Shown here: piece by piece, positions 1-8,808 of the stretch | Numbering within the stretch: the first letter of the stretch is position 1 | Layout: each line of letters begins with the position of its first letter | NCBI RefSeq assembly: GCF_009765375.1 | Contig: NZ_VTOK01000001.1 | Span: forward strand, 310,001 to 374,000 | Direction: 5' to 3' | From: Alteribacillus sp. YIM 98480 | GTDB taxonomy: Bacteria > Bacillota > Bacilli > Bacillales > Marinococcaceae | Length of the DNA stretch: 64,000 nt | Program-made: the position numbers and the translations under genes | The notes under the pieces: model-generated | What the model saw: only the letters and a program-made list of their open reading frames with translations | Told to the model about the DNA's origin: nothing | Databases searched by the model: none

Positions 1-1209
1 TTAGAATCCTATGACACAGGGCTGCCCCTAAGCCAAACGAAAAAGATGGTTGCACGATCGGCTCATAACTTCCGATTTTATGCGGAAATGGTGTCAAGCC
101 GTTTAGTGGGAGATGTGTATCAAGTAGACGACGAGTTTTTGAATTATACGATTCATAAACCAGTCGGCATCGCAGGTTTAATTACCCCATGGAATGCACC
201 GTTTATGCTGGAAACGTGGAAAATCGCCCCGGCATTGGCGACAGGGAACACAGTCATTTTGAAACCGGCGGAATGGTCGCCGTTAACCGCGAATCGTCTA
301 GCGGAGATTATTGATAAAGCAGGGCTTCCGGATGGTGTGTTTAATGTAGTGCACGGGTACGGCGAAAAAGCCGGAGCTGCATTGGTTGCGCACCCAGATG
401 TGGAATTGATTTCTTTTACGGGAGAAACGACAACCGGTTCCGAAATTATGAAAAATGGCGCGGACTCGCTGAAACGATTCTCAATGGAATTGGGTGGTAA
501 GTCACCGATCATCGTGTTTGACGATGCAGATTTAGACCGGGCTCTTGATGCAGCGACGTGGGGCATCTTTTCTTTCAACGGGGAACGCTGTACAGCAAAT
601 TCTCGCTTGTACCTTCATGAAAGCGTTGCCGACACCTTTGTCGAACGATTGAAAGAAAGAGTGCAAAATATTATCGTCGGAGATCCGATGAGAGAAGAGA
701 CCCAAGTCGGACCACTCATTCATAAAAAACATTATAACAACGTCAAAGGGTACTTGGAACTAGCGAAAGAAGAAGGCTGTGAGGTGATCAGCGGCCATAT
801 TCCAGAGGACATGAGCCGCGGTAACTTTATCGCCCCGACCATCTTATTGAATGCTCATAATAACATGCGGGTAATTCAAGAAGAAATCTTCGGTCCTGTG
901 ATCGCTGTCATGACCTTTAAAGAGGAAGAAGAAGTGATTGAACTCGCCAATGATGTTCGGTATGGCTTGGCTGGTTATGTATGGACGAAAGACATGCAGC
1001 GCGGCCACCGCGTCGCTCAAGCTGTAGACTCTGGGATGTTGTGGGTAAATTCCCAAAACGTCCGTGATTTGCGCACCCCATTTGGAGGTTCCAAACACAG
1101 CGGGATTGGGCGAGAAGGCGGTTATTATGCATTTGAATTCTACACCGAGGTTCAAATTATACATGTGGCGTTAAAAGACCACCACATCCCGCAATTTGGA
1201 AAAAAATAA
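1..1209 (+). CDS. hpaE: 5-carboxymethyl-2-hydroxymuconate semialdehyde dehydrogenase (5' end outside window)
   Basis: NAD-dependent aldehyde dehydrogenase that oxidises the ring-cleavage product of homoprotocatechuate in 4-hydroxyphenylacetate breakdown. The reading frame is open from base 1, so the N-terminus lies outside the window; the ATG at 46 is internal. About 400 C-terminal residues are present. Visible family motifs are the TPWNAPF cofactor loop, ELGGK with the general-base Glu, and the catalytic Cys in GERCTANSR, followed by EEIFGPV and PFGGSKHSG. The specific assignment rests on hpaB and hpaD following within 25 bp and 12 bp in the same direction. A related dehydrogenase such as betaine-aldehyde type would look similar alone, but the context makes HpaE the best call. 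Confidence 0.85.
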   Translation, partial: LESYDTGLPLSQTKKMVARSAHNFRFYAEMVSSRLVGDVYQVDDEFLNYTIHKPVGIAGLITPWNAPFMLETWKIAPALATGNTVILKPAEWSPLTANRLAEIIDKAGLPDGVFNVVHGYGEKAGAALVAHPDVELISFTGETTTGSEIMKNGADSLKRFSMELGGKSPIIVFDDADLDRALDAATWGIFSFNGERCTANSRLYLHESVADTFVERLKERVQNIIVGDPMREETQVGPLIHKKHYNNVKGYLELAKEEGCEVISGHIPEDMSRGNFIAPTILLNAHNNMRVIQEEIFGPVIAVMTFKEEEEVIELANDVRYGLAGYVWTKDMQRGHRVAQAVDSGMLWVNSQNVRDLRTPFGGSKHSGIGREGGYYAFEFYTEVQIIHVALKDHHIPQFGKK

Positions 1210-1231
1210 ATTTATTTAAGGAGGAATTAAA

Positions 1232-2707
1232 ATGCCTGCTAAAACAGGAGCACAGTACAAAGAAAGACTTCGGAAGGCGAAAAATAATGTGTACATTCAT
1301 GGAGAGCGTGTCGAAGATCCAACGACTCATCCAGGGTTTAAAAATGTTATTAATTCCATGGCAAACCTTTATGACCTTCAGTATGAGCAGCCGGAAAAAA
1401 TGCTTTATACATCACCTACTTCCGGAGACAAAGTAGGAATGACATTTTTGCGTCCCGAATCAAAAGAAGATTTGGTCAAACGCAGAGAAGCGATTCAAAC
1501 CTGGGCTCGGACATCCGGAGGTATGATGGGGCGTTCTCCTGATTATTTAAACGCTGAAGTGATGGCAATGGGAGTAGCAACCGATCTTTTTGCAGAAGAT
1601 GATCCGATGTTTGCAGAAAATGCGAAAAATTATTACGAATATGCGCGCGAAAATGACATTAGTTTAACGCATACTTTAATTCACCCTCAGGTGAACCGTC
1701 AAAAAGCGCAGCACGAACAAAAAGACGCCAATGTTGCATTGCACCTCGTCGAAAAAAGATCAGATGGAATCATTGTAGACGGAGCACGTCTTTTGGCTAC
1801 ACAAGGCGGTATTACAGATGAAATTCTCGTATTTCCATCAACCGTAAAACAAGCTGGTGAACTAGATGATCCATATTCCCTAGCGTTTGTCGTACCAAAT
1901 AATACCCCTGGGTTGAAGTATATTAGCCGCGAGTCTTTTGATTACGGAAAAAATGAATGGGATCATCCAATGAGCAGCCGGTTCGAAGAAGGAGACGCGA
2001 TTGTCTATTTTGATAACGTTTTCGTACCTTGGGAAAAAGTATTTGTTTGCGGAAACTCTTCTATTTGTAACCGGACCTTCCTTGAGACAAACGCCGTTGT
2101 GCATATGTCTCACCAAGTAGTAGCTAAAAATGTTGTTAAAACAGAGTTTATTCTTGGCGTTATCTTAAGCGTTATGGATGCGATTGGAATCGATCAATTC
2201 CAGCACGTAAAAGATAAAGGAACAGAAGTCATGCTCGTCTTGGAATCTATGAAATCTCATTTATTCAAGGCTGAACAAAATGCTTCATTAGACAAATGGG
2301 GTACGATGACACCAGACTTTGAAGCTCTAAATGCAGCAAGGAACTGGTTTCCAAGAATTTATCCGCGTCTAGTTGAAATTTTAAGAATTCTAGGAGCATC
2401 TGGATTAATGGGCATTCCAACAGAAGCAGATTTTCAGCATGAAGAACTCGGTCCTATTGTAAACCGCGCCCTTCAAGCGAAAAATCTCGAAGGTTATGAC
2501 AGAGTACAATTGTTCCGGTTAGCATGGGACCTAACATTAAGCGCGTTTGGAAGCCGTCAAATGCACTATGAATACTACTTCTTCGGTGATCCAATTAAAA
2601 TGGGAATGACATACTTTGATCAATTTGATAAAGAGCCGCACAAACAATATGTGCAAGATTTCTTAAAACAAATTAAATCATCAAAACCGGATTTTTCAAA
2701 AGTTTAA
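1232..2707 (+). CDS. hpaB: 4-hydroxyphenylacetate 3-monooxygenase, oxygenase component
   Basis: FADH2-using hydroxylase that converts 4-hydroxyphenylacetate to 3,4-dihydroxyphenylacetate, with reduced flavin supplied by HpaC. The 491 residues match the usual family length. The start MPAKTGAQYKERL, the segment RTSGGMMGRSPDY (about residues 95-107) and the C-terminal acyl-CoA-dehydrogenase-like helical part with FGSRQMHYEYYFFGDP are typical of HpaB. The ATG is preceded by AAGGAGG. It sits 22 bp after hpaE and 11 bp before hpaD, so the three are surely co-transcribed. A chlorophenol 4-monooxygenase would be the nearest alternative, but the neighbours favour HpaB. Confidence 0.93.
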   Translation: MPAKTGAQYKERLRKAKNNVYIHGERVEDPTTHPGFKNVINSMANLYDLQYEQPEKMLYTSPTSGDKVGMTFLRPESKEDLVKRREAIQTWARTSGGMMGRSPDYLNAEVMAMGVATDLFAEDDPMFAENAKNYYEYARENDISLTHTLIHPQVNRQKAQHEQKDANVALHLVEKRSDGIIVDGARLLATQGGITDEILVFPSTVKQAGELDDPYSLAFVVPNNTPGLKYISRESFDYGKNEWDHPMSSRFEEGDAIVYFDNVFVPWEKVFVCGNSSICNRTFLETNAVVHMSHQVVAKNVVKTEFILGVILSVMDAIGIDQFQHVKDKGTEVMLVLESMKSHLFKAEQNASLDKWGTMTPDFEALNAARNWFPRIYPRLVEILRILGASGLMGIPTEADFQHEELGPIVNRALQAKNLEGYDRVQLFRLAWDLTLSAFGSRQMHYEYYFFGDPIKMGMTYFDQFDKEPHKQYVQDFLKQIKSSKPDFSKV

Positions 2708-2718
2708 GGGGGGGATAA

Positions 2719-3702
2719 ATGATGAATTTTGATATCATTCGCACAGGCCGCGCCGTACTGCATGTCACAGACCTTGACAAGTCAAGAGCATTTTACGATG
2801 CGCTTGGCTTCATTGAAACCGAATCCGATGAAGAAAACATTTTCTTCCGCGGATTAGAAGAGCACAATCACCATAGCCTTTGGCTGAAGAAAAAGCCAGA
2901 GGCTGCCGTGGAAATAATCAGTTATAAAGTGCGATCCGAAGAGGATCTCGAAAAACTAGAATCCTTTTTTACCAAGCAGGGGAGCGAAGTGAAGTGGCTC
3001 GAAAAAGGAAGCCAAAAAGCCCTCGGGAAATCACTGCGCGTGCAAGATCTTTCCGGGCTTCCAGTAGAGTTTTATGCGGAAATGGAAACCGTTGATCGTA
3101 TGCTCCAGCGTTATGATCTATACAAAGGTGCGAAAGTGCAGCGTATTGATCACTTTAACTGTATGGTTCCGGATGTGGAAAAAGCTTATAACTATTATAT
3201 TGATGAGCTTGGCTTTGCCTGTTCGGAATACACGGCTGGGGAAGAAGAAAAAATATGGGCGGCTTGGCTTCATAGAAAACCAAGCGTGCATGATGTTGCG
3301 TTTATGAACGGACCAGGTCCTCGTCTTCATCACGTCGGTTTTTGGTTAAACGACCCAATGAGCTTAATTAACGGCTGTGATGTGCTGGCGTCGATGGGAT
3401 ACGCTCCAAACATCGAACGCGGCCCGGGACGCCATGGGTTGTCTAATGCTTTCTTCCTCTATTTAAGAGATCCGGACGGTCACCGGATTGAGCTGTATAA
3501 CGGGGACTATCTCACAAGTGATCCGGACTTCAAGCCGGTCCGCTGGGATCTTGATGATCCGATGCGACAGACATTCTGGGGCCATGAAGCACCAGACAGC
3601 TGGTTTGACGAAGCCTCTGAAGTGCTCGATGTTCATACTGGAAAGAAAATCGATCTGAAAGAGCCGACATTGAAAAAACGAAAACCAACGTTTGTCATAT
3701 AA
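2719..3702 (+). CDS. hpaD: 3,4-dihydroxyphenylacetate 2,3-dioxygenase (extradiol type)
   Basis: Iron (or manganese) extradiol dioxygenase that opens the homoprotocatechuate ring between C2 and C3. The 327 residues form two vicinal-oxygen-chelate modules, about 10-120 and 140-265. The 2-His-1-Glu metal triad is visible as IDHFN (about 143), LHHVGF (about 205) and HRIELYNGD (about 257). The C-terminal tail, with DDPMRQTFWG and PDSWFDEA, is typical of Gram-positive HpaD. The ATG follows a strong GGGGGG-type ribosome site. It lies between hpaB and an aldehyde dehydrogenase in one operon. Confidence 0.93.
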   Translation: MMNFDIIRTGRAVLHVTDLDKSRAFYDALGFIETESDEENIFFRGLEEHNHHSLWLKKKPEAAVEIISYKVRSEEDLEKLESFFTKQGSEVKWLEKGSQKALGKSLRVQDLSGLPVEFYAEMETVDRMLQRYDLYKGAKVQRIDHFNCMVPDVEKAYNYYIDELGFACSEYTAGEEEKIWAAWLHRKPSVHDVAFMNGPGPRLHHVGFWLNDPMSLINGCDVLASMGYAPNIERGPGRHGLSNAFFLYLRDPDGHRIELYNGDYLTSDPDFKPVRWDLDDPMRQTFWGHEAPDSWFDEASEVLDVHTGKKIDLKEPTLKKRKPTFVI

Positions 3703-3734
3703 AGCATCATCTTCTAAGGAAGTGGAGGATAATC

Positions 3735-5180
3735 ATGCTCAAAACAGAAATCGAAAAAAGAAAAAGACTATTTATTGATGGAGAATGGCGAGAAGCAGGG
3801 GAATACATACCTCTGTATTCTCCCTTCAATCAAGAAATGTTAACAGAAATACCGAAAGCTTCTATTGAGGAAACAGATACAGCGATTGAAGCCGCCGTCC
3901 AAGCCCAAACGAAAATGAAAAAGCTAACGGCTCATGAACGAAGTGAGATCCTTTTTCAACTTGTCCGGCTTTTGCAAGATAACCATGAAAAAGCAGCTGC
4001 ACTCATCGCTCAGGAAGCAGCAAAGCCCATTGCCACAGCTAGAGGCGAAGTAGACCGGACGATCCAGACTTATAAGTTTGCTGCGATGGAAGCCAATCAA
4101 TTATATGGAGAAACACTCCCGATGGATGCGGCACCAGGCGGTCAAAATCGACTGGGTTATACGGTACATGAACCTCTTGGCGTTGTTGGGGCAATTACTC
4201 CTTTTAATTTTCCTATGAATTTGGTGGCTCACAAAGTAGGACCAGCTATTGCCACAGGCAATACTATTGTGTTAAAACCAGCTTCCCAAACACCGTTATC
4301 AGCATTCTTTCTCGCCGAATTGTTACAAGTTGCCGGACTCCCTGAAGGGGCATTAAATGTGGTGACCGGAAGCGGCCGCGTTGTAGGAGACCGGATTGTA
4401 AAAGATGAACGGGTGAACATGATTACGTTTACGGGAAGTCCGGAAGTCGGTAAAGAAATTCGCAGCAAAGCCGGTTTGAAGAAAGCGACCTTAGAACTCG
4501 GTTCGAATGCAGCTGTAATTGTCGATGAAGATGTCGATCTTGATGCGATTATTTCTCGCTGTGTCCAAGGCGCTTTTGCCTTCCAAGGTCAGGTTTGTAT
4601 ATCGCTTCAACGTGTGTATGTACATGAAAACGTCTACGAATCCTTTGTTGAGAAATTTGTAGAAGAAACGAAGAAATTGGTGACTGGAGATCCGTTAGAT
4701 GAAAAAACAAATGTCTCGGCCATGATCTCAGAAGGGGATGTGGAGCGTGCTTTAGCCTGGATTAAGGAAGCTAAAGAGAGTGGAGCTGTTGTGAAAACAG
4801 GCGGGGAGCGAGAAGGCAGCATTGTTCTTCCTACGGTACTTCTAAATGCAGCAGCCGATCAGAAAGTATCGTGCCAAGAAGTTTTTGCTCCAATTGTGGT
4901 GATTAATCCAGTATCGTCTATTGACGAAGCGATTGGTGAAGTCAATCATTCACGCTATGGCCTGCAAGCAGGCATTTATACGAAAAACATCCAAAAGGCT
5001 ATGAATACGTCCGAACAGCTTGAAGTCGGCGGAGTAATGATTAATGACATTCCGACGTTCCGAGTGGACCATATGCCTTATGGGGGAGTGAAAGAAAGCG
5101 GAACGGGGCGCGAAGGTATTAAGTACGCGGTAAAAGAAATGACAGAGTTAAAATTAGTCGTCGTAAATAACAATCAATAA
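3735..5180 (+). CDS. NAD(P)-dependent aldehyde dehydrogenase, HPA operon paralogue
   Basis: Second aldehyde dehydrogenase of the operon, 481 residues and full length. The cofactor loop TPFNFPMN, the catalytic Cys in GQVCISLQR and the end motif YGGVKESGTGREG are present. Where most family members have ELGGK, this one reads ELGSN: the general-base Glu is kept but the following Gly-Lys is lost, as in the lactaldehyde, glyceraldehyde or sulfoacetaldehyde-like branch. In HPA degradation the last step releases succinic semialdehyde, so oxidation of that compound to succinate is a reasonable inference. The sequence alone does not fix the substrate. Confidence 0.75.
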   Translation: MLKTEIEKRKRLFIDGEWREAGEYIPLYSPFNQEMLTEIPKASIEETDTAIEAAVQAQTKMKKLTAHERSEILFQLVRLLQDNHEKAAALIAQEAAKPIATARGEVDRTIQTYKFAAMEANQLYGETLPMDAAPGGQNRLGYTVHEPLGVVGAITPFNFPMNLVAHKVGPAIATGNTIVLKPASQTPLSAFFLAELLQVAGLPEGALNVVTGSGRVVGDRIVKDERVNMITFTGSPEVGKEIRSKAGLKKATLELGSNAAVIVDEDVDLDAIISRCVQGAFAFQGQVCISLQRVYVHENVYESFVEKFVEETKKLVTGDPLDEKTNVSAMISEGDVERALAWIKEAKESGAVVKTGGEREGSIVLPTVLLNAAADQKVSCQEVFAPIVVINPVSSIDEAIGEVNHSRYGLQAGIYTKNIQKAMNTSEQLEVGGVMINDIPTFRVDHMPYGGVKESGTGREGIKYAVKEMTELKLVVVNNNQ

Positions 5181-5204
5181 ATTTATGTTGTAGAGGTGAT
5201 AATG

Positions 5205-5663
5205 ATGGATGATCGTATGTTCAGAACAGCGATGGGGAAATTTGCGACAGGTGTAACCGTAATTACAACGGAGGTAGATGGAGAAGTACACGGCATGACT
5301 GCCAATGCATTCATGTCCGTTTCATTAGATCCTAAACTTGTCCTCATTTCTGTTGGAGATAAAGCCCGCATGCATGACTTAATTAAACGTGCTGATAAAT
5401 TTGCTGTAAATATATTGTCAGAAGAGCAAAAAGAGATGTCAATGATTTTTGCCGGTCAAATCAAAGAAGAAAGAAACGTAGCTTTTGAAGATTTTGAAGG
5501 AACGCCGATTATAAAAGATTCCCTCGTTAATCTAGCATGTAACGTGTATGATGCGCATGAAGCTGGGGACCACACCTTATTTGTCGGCGAAGTATTGAAT
5601 TTAAATGTTCAAGACGGCGAACCGCTTGCTTTCTTTGAAGGGAAATATAAACAGATTAGCTAA
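5205..5663 (+). CDS. hpaC: Flavin reductase component of 4-HPA 3-monooxygenase
   Basis: NAD(P)H:flavin oxidoreductase of the FMN-binding split-barrel family that supplies FADH2 to HpaB. The family signature GKFATGVTVITT lies near residue 10, followed by GMTANAF with SLDPKLVLISV. About 152 residues, the normal family size. Candidate starts are GTG 5196, ATG 5202 and ATG 5205. The GAGGTGAT ribosome site at 5193-5200 gives the best spacing to 5205, which I chose. The last gene ends 24 bp upstream and a FAD synthetase begins 28 bp after the stop, so the operon continues. Confidence 0.88.
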   Translation: MDDRMFRTAMGKFATGVTVITTEVDGEVHGMTANAFMSVSLDPKLVLISVGDKARMHDLIKRADKFAVNILSEEQKEMSMIFAGQIKEERNVAFEDFEGTPIIKDSLVNLACNVYDAHEAGDHTLFVGEVLNLNVQDGEPLAFFEGKYKQIS

Positions 5664-5691
5664 GGAAAGAAATGGAGTAGGAGGGGCAGTA

Positions 5692-6567
5692 ATGAAAACC
5701 ATTCAACTAGGTTATCCAATAACTGATACCTTAAAAAACAAAAGTGAACCTTGCGTTATGGCTTTGGGCTTTTTCGATGGCGTGCATTTAGGTCACCAGC
5801 AGATTATTAAAACAGCAAAAACCATTGCAGCTGAAAAAAATTTGAAGCTGGCGGTCATGACCTTTTTCCCACACCCAAGCACAGTGATTAAAAAAGGAAA
5901 TCAGGTGACAAAATACATTACTCCACTGTCTGTAAAAAAACAGATATTTGAAAAACTGGGTGTTGACCTGCTATATGTTGTAGATTTTAATATGGATGTT
6001 GCCAAAATTCCTCATGACCAATTCGTTAACGAATACCTTGACGGTTTACAATGCAAGCATGCAGTAGGCGGGTTTGATTATACGTATGGATTTAAAGGAA
6101 AAGGTGATATGGCTCAATTAAATATTGATGCTAATGGACGCTTTGGCGTGACCACAGTAGAAAAGCTGGAAAAAAAACATCACAAAGTAAGTTCTACTTT
6201 GCTGCGCGAACTCATATCGGCGGGCCGAGTAGAAGATATTCCAACCTATCTTGGGAGCCGGTATGCACTTCAAGGAATATTACAAAGAAAAGAAGATAAC
6301 TATATTCTCTATATTGACTCAGATTATTTTCTGCCCTGCCCGGGAAGCTATGAAGTTACGTTGAAAAATGGAGTACTTGTAACCAAGGGGCTCTGTGAAA
6401 TTAAATCAAGCGACCGACCTGGAGAACTTCACATTAGAATGTTTTATGGCCAGCCATTTGAAAATACGCTGCCTGTTCAATTACAATGGGAAAACTTTAT
6501 TGCTGATTATGAAATGGATGCTTTCCATGCGCAAGCCCGATTTGAGGAAATGGAAGTAAGCGTGTAA
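5692..6567 (+). CDS. FAD synthetase (RibF-like paralogue with degenerate kinase half)
   Basis: N-terminal FMN adenylyltransferase domain of the RibF/RibC type: GFFDGVHLGHQQII (about 27-40) is the nucleotide-binding signature, and STLLRELISAGRVEDI (about 165-180) matches the end of that domain. In bifunctional RibF a riboflavin-kinase domain with a PTAN metal and ATP motif follows. Here the C-terminal about 100 residues lack that motif, so the protein probably makes FAD from FMN only. The start at ATG 5692 is chosen from the AGGAGGGG site. A longer frame from 5605 overlaps hpaC and is less likely. Its place after hpaC suggests it supplies FAD to the monooxygenase. A hairpin terminator follows. 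Confidence 0.8.
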   Translation: MKTIQLGYPITDTLKNKSEPCVMALGFFDGVHLGHQQIIKTAKTIAAEKNLKLAVMTFFPHPSTVIKKGNQVTKYITPLSVKKQIFEKLGVDLLYVVDFNMDVAKIPHDQFVNEYLDGLQCKHAVGGFDYTYGFKGKGDMAQLNIDANGRFGVTTVEKLEKKHHKVSSTLLRELISAGRVEDIPTYLGSRYALQGILQRKEDNYILYIDSDYFLPCPGSYEVTLKNGVLVTKGLCEIKSSDRPGELHIRMFYGQPFENTLPVQLQWENFIADYEMDAFHAQARFEEMEVSV

Positions 6568-6594
6568 TTCTCCCTCCTCCTTCATTTGTTATGG

Positions 6595-6633
6595 ACCCTT
6601 GTTGCCTCTTAATAGCGAGCAGCGAGGGTTTTG
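6595..6633 (+). terminator. Rho-independent terminator after the hpa operon
   Basis: ACCCTTGTTGC (6595-6605) pairs with GCAGCGAGGGT (6619-6629) with G-U wobbles, followed by TTTTG. It lies 28 bp after the FAD synthetase stop, so it ends the hpaE-to-FAD-synthetase transcript before the insertion-sequence scar. Confidence 0.65.
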
Positions 6634-6671
6634 TATGTGTAAAATGTTTCTCGAGGATTTAAGCCCAAATT

Positions 6672-7125
6672 GGTAGAAAAAAAGAGAAGGCACTCTATCA
6701 TAAATGTATGCCTACCAGAGCAAATACATATAGAAAGAGGCCTTCTCATGATATCTGTTATACCACACTTATACTAGATAATAAAAGACACCAAACATTT
6801 TATTGAAGCAGAGGAAAGCATGCAAAAGTATGGCTGATCCAACGAGAAGACTGGAAGACCATTCCATTTATGTTCGGGCCCGTCCGTTATCGTCGTACGT
6901 TGATGGTAGACCCTGAAGGAGAAAATCATTATCCCTTGGATGAGTGGATAGGTATCAGAAAACATCAGAGGCTGAGTCCGTTGGTCGAAGTAAAAGTGGC
7001 AGAAATGGCCAGTGAAGCGACGTACCGGGAGACAGAACGGGTATTAAAAGAATGGACAGCTGTAGGTATCAGTCATCAAACAGTGGGAAACATCGTAAGA
7101 CAGGGGTACTGCACAAGCCCAGGTT
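6672..7125 (+). pseudogene. ISLre2-family (UPF0236) element remnant, left end plus broken transposase
   Basis: The segment begins with a left-end sequence that recurs almost unchanged at 40737. Behind it are broken pieces of a UPF0236/ISLre2 transposase. KDTKHFIEAEESMQKYG stops at a TGA near 6838. A second frame then gives FGPVRYRRTLMVDPEG and VKVAEMASEATYRETERVL, ending HQTVGNIVRQ. The N-terminal part has an internal deletion, and roughly the C-terminal two thirds of a normal 450-residue transposase is missing. No right end was found. It is a decayed copy, incapable of transposition alone. Confidence 0.75.
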
Positions 7126-7302
7126 AATGAAAAGCTTTCAATGATGACCCATTTTTTCGGAAGCTTCGAAAGAAGATTTCGAAAAAGTGGAGGCCACCAA
7201 GCGAAGCGCAGTAGCTGGTTTTAAAGCGTACAAAAATAGATTGCTGAAAATAGTAGTGTTATAAGCATGTCGAGAAAAACTTGACGCATACCCACTGCCC
7301 TT

Positions 7303-7574
7303 ACGTATTTGATTGTCTTCACGACAGGAATTTCAGTCACTGTACCTTCTGTGATTTCATTGATAGCAGTTATGGCGGTAAAGAAAGAGCTACAGCAATG
7401 TCCTTGTACTCATTTTTCCTATTTGTTGGATCGACCATTGGACCTATAATTACTATTTATTTATTGAAGGTAACGGGGTATGGATGGACATTTATAATCT
7501 TGTCTATGTTTTTGGGAACAGGTATTTCAATTACATTTTTGATTGCAAAGAAAGTGTTTCAAAGAGCGGGATAG
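7303..7574 (+). pseudogene. C-terminal remnant of an MFS transporter, frameshifted
   Basis: One frame reads YLIVFTTGISVTVPSVISLIA and a second, shifted frame continues GGKERATAMSLYSFFLFVG and LKVTGYGWTFIILSMFLGTG to a stop at 7574. Together they resemble the last three membrane helices of a major-facilitator permease. The N-terminal two thirds is missing and a frameshift lies near 7370. The gene was probably a transporter of the HPA cluster destroyed by the adjacent ISLre2 insertion; that origin is inference. The AT-rich bases 7575-7744 hold no gene. Confidence 0.65.
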
Positions 7575-7760
7575 ATGTTTAAATATAACGAAAAACATGC
7601 AATCATTTTGCTTAGGAAAGAAGCTGAAAAAAAATTACAGTTAACTACTTATTAAAACAGCTTTTTATAAATTCATACTTGAAATCATATATGAAAATAT
7701 ATATAATAAAATGTAATAAAAGATATATATTAAAGTATTCACATGAGGGAGGATATATGA

Positions 7761-8681
7761 ATGAGTAGAAATTATGATGATATTAAAAAAAGATTAAGAG
7801 GTTCCATTGCACCAGTGGTTACGCCATTTAAGGCAAATCATGAGGTAGATTACGAGAAACAGTCAGAATTGATTGAATTTCAATTGGAAAATGGAACGCA
7901 TGCTATTTCTGTTACGGGTACTTCAGGGGAACCAAGCTCCCTTACGACAGAAGAACGTGTGAAAGTGATGGAAAATGCGATCAAAACGATTAACGGCAGA
8001 GTCCCATTCGCACCAGGGACTGGGTCAACCAATCACGATGAAACAATGTATTTAACGAAAAAAGCTGAAGAAATGGGCGCCGATGCTGCAATGGTTATAG
8101 TGCCTTACTATAACAAACCAAATCAGCAAGCGTTATACAAACATTTCAAAACAGTTGCTGATTCTGTAGATATTCCAATTATTATTTACAATATCCCTGG
8201 GCGTACTGCACAAAATTTGGAAGTTACAACAATGGCACGCCTAGTCAAAGATTGCCCGAATATAGTAGGGGCGAAAGAGTCCAATAAAGATTTTGAACAT
8301 GTAAACAGAGTGTTACTTTATTGTGGAAGAGATTTTCTCTTATACTCCGGTATTGAATTACTTTGTTACCCAATGCTTGCAATTGGAGGAGCAGGATCAA
8401 TAAGTGCTACCGCAAACGTAGAACCAAAGAAAGTAGCCGAGCTCCATGATGCTTGGGAAGCAGGAGACGTCAAAAAGGCGCAGGATCTTCACTTTGAACT
8501 TATGAAATTAAATGATGTGTTATTCAAAGATACGAATCCGGCCCCTGTGAAAGCGGCACTTGGTATGATGGGGAAAATTGAACCAGTATTACGACTGCCT
8601 ATGGATCTGCCATCCGAGGAGCTTCAAAATGAAATTCGTGAGACATTAAAGGAATATAACATCGATCCACAGTATACTTAA
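7761..8681 (+). CDS. hpaI: 2,4-dihydroxyhept-2-ene-1,7-dioate aldolase, DapA-family type
   Basis: Class I (Schiff-base) aldolase of the DapA/N-acetylneuraminate-lyase superfamily, 306 residues. The lysine in GAKESN (about 171) and the tyrosine in YNIPGRT (about 140) are the catalytic pair; GTSGEPSSL is the substrate-binding loop. True lysine-pathway DapA and this HPA aldolase differ little. A DapA-like HpaI found only with HPA genes in Oceanobacillus, Geobacillus and Deinococcus is an established subfamily, and the hpa genes upstream support that reading. It would release pyruvate and succinic semialdehyde. GAGGGAGGA precedes the ATG. It is cut off from the hpa operon by element debris, so it needs its own promoter. 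Confidence 0.8.
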   Translation: MSRNYDDIKKRLRGSIAPVVTPFKANHEVDYEKQSELIEFQLENGTHAISVTGTSGEPSSLTTEERVKVMENAIKTINGRVPFAPGTGSTNHDETMYLTKKAEEMGADAAMVIVPYYNKPNQQALYKHFKTVADSVDIPIIIYNIPGRTAQNLEVTTMARLVKDCPNIVGAKESNKDFEHVNRVLLYCGRDFLLYSGIELLCYPMLAIGGAGSISATANVEPKKVAELHDAWEAGDVKKAQDLHFELMKLNDVLFKDTNPAPVKAALGMMGKIEPVLRLPMDLPSEELQNEIRETLKEYNIDPQYT

Positions 8682-8693
8682 GCGCGTTTTATT

Positions 8694-8757
8694 AAATGAA
8701 GGTTGGGAGAAATGAATAAGGGCGTATATCCTTAAATCCTTCTCCCAATTCATTTTA
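8694..8757 (+). terminator. Terminator hairpin after hpaI
   Basis: TTGGGAGAA (8703-8711) pairs with TTCTCCCAA (8740-8748). The stem extends outward through AATGAA and TTCATT past a two-base bulge, and is followed by TTTT. It separates hpaI from the TRAP transporter genes. Confidence 0.6.
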
Positions 8758-8766
8758 TCTATAGTA

Positions 8767-8780
8767 TGAAAGCGCTTAAT
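8767..8780 (+). promoter_or_regulatory. Possible catabolite-responsive element (cre)
   Basis: TGAAAGCGCTTAAT fits most of the CcpA site consensus TGNAANCGNWWWCA; the two 3'-terminal bases deviate. It lies about 30 bp before dctP, where bound CcpA would block transcription. Supported by one match only. Confidence 0.4.
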
Positions 8781-8808
8781 TCATCTGTGGTGATAAAGGA
8801 GGAACAAC

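Noticed and set aside
7761-8681. Lysine-pathway dapA
   Set aside because: Possible by sequence alone, but adjacency to hpa genes and the known DapA-like HpaI subfamily make the HPA aldolase more likely.
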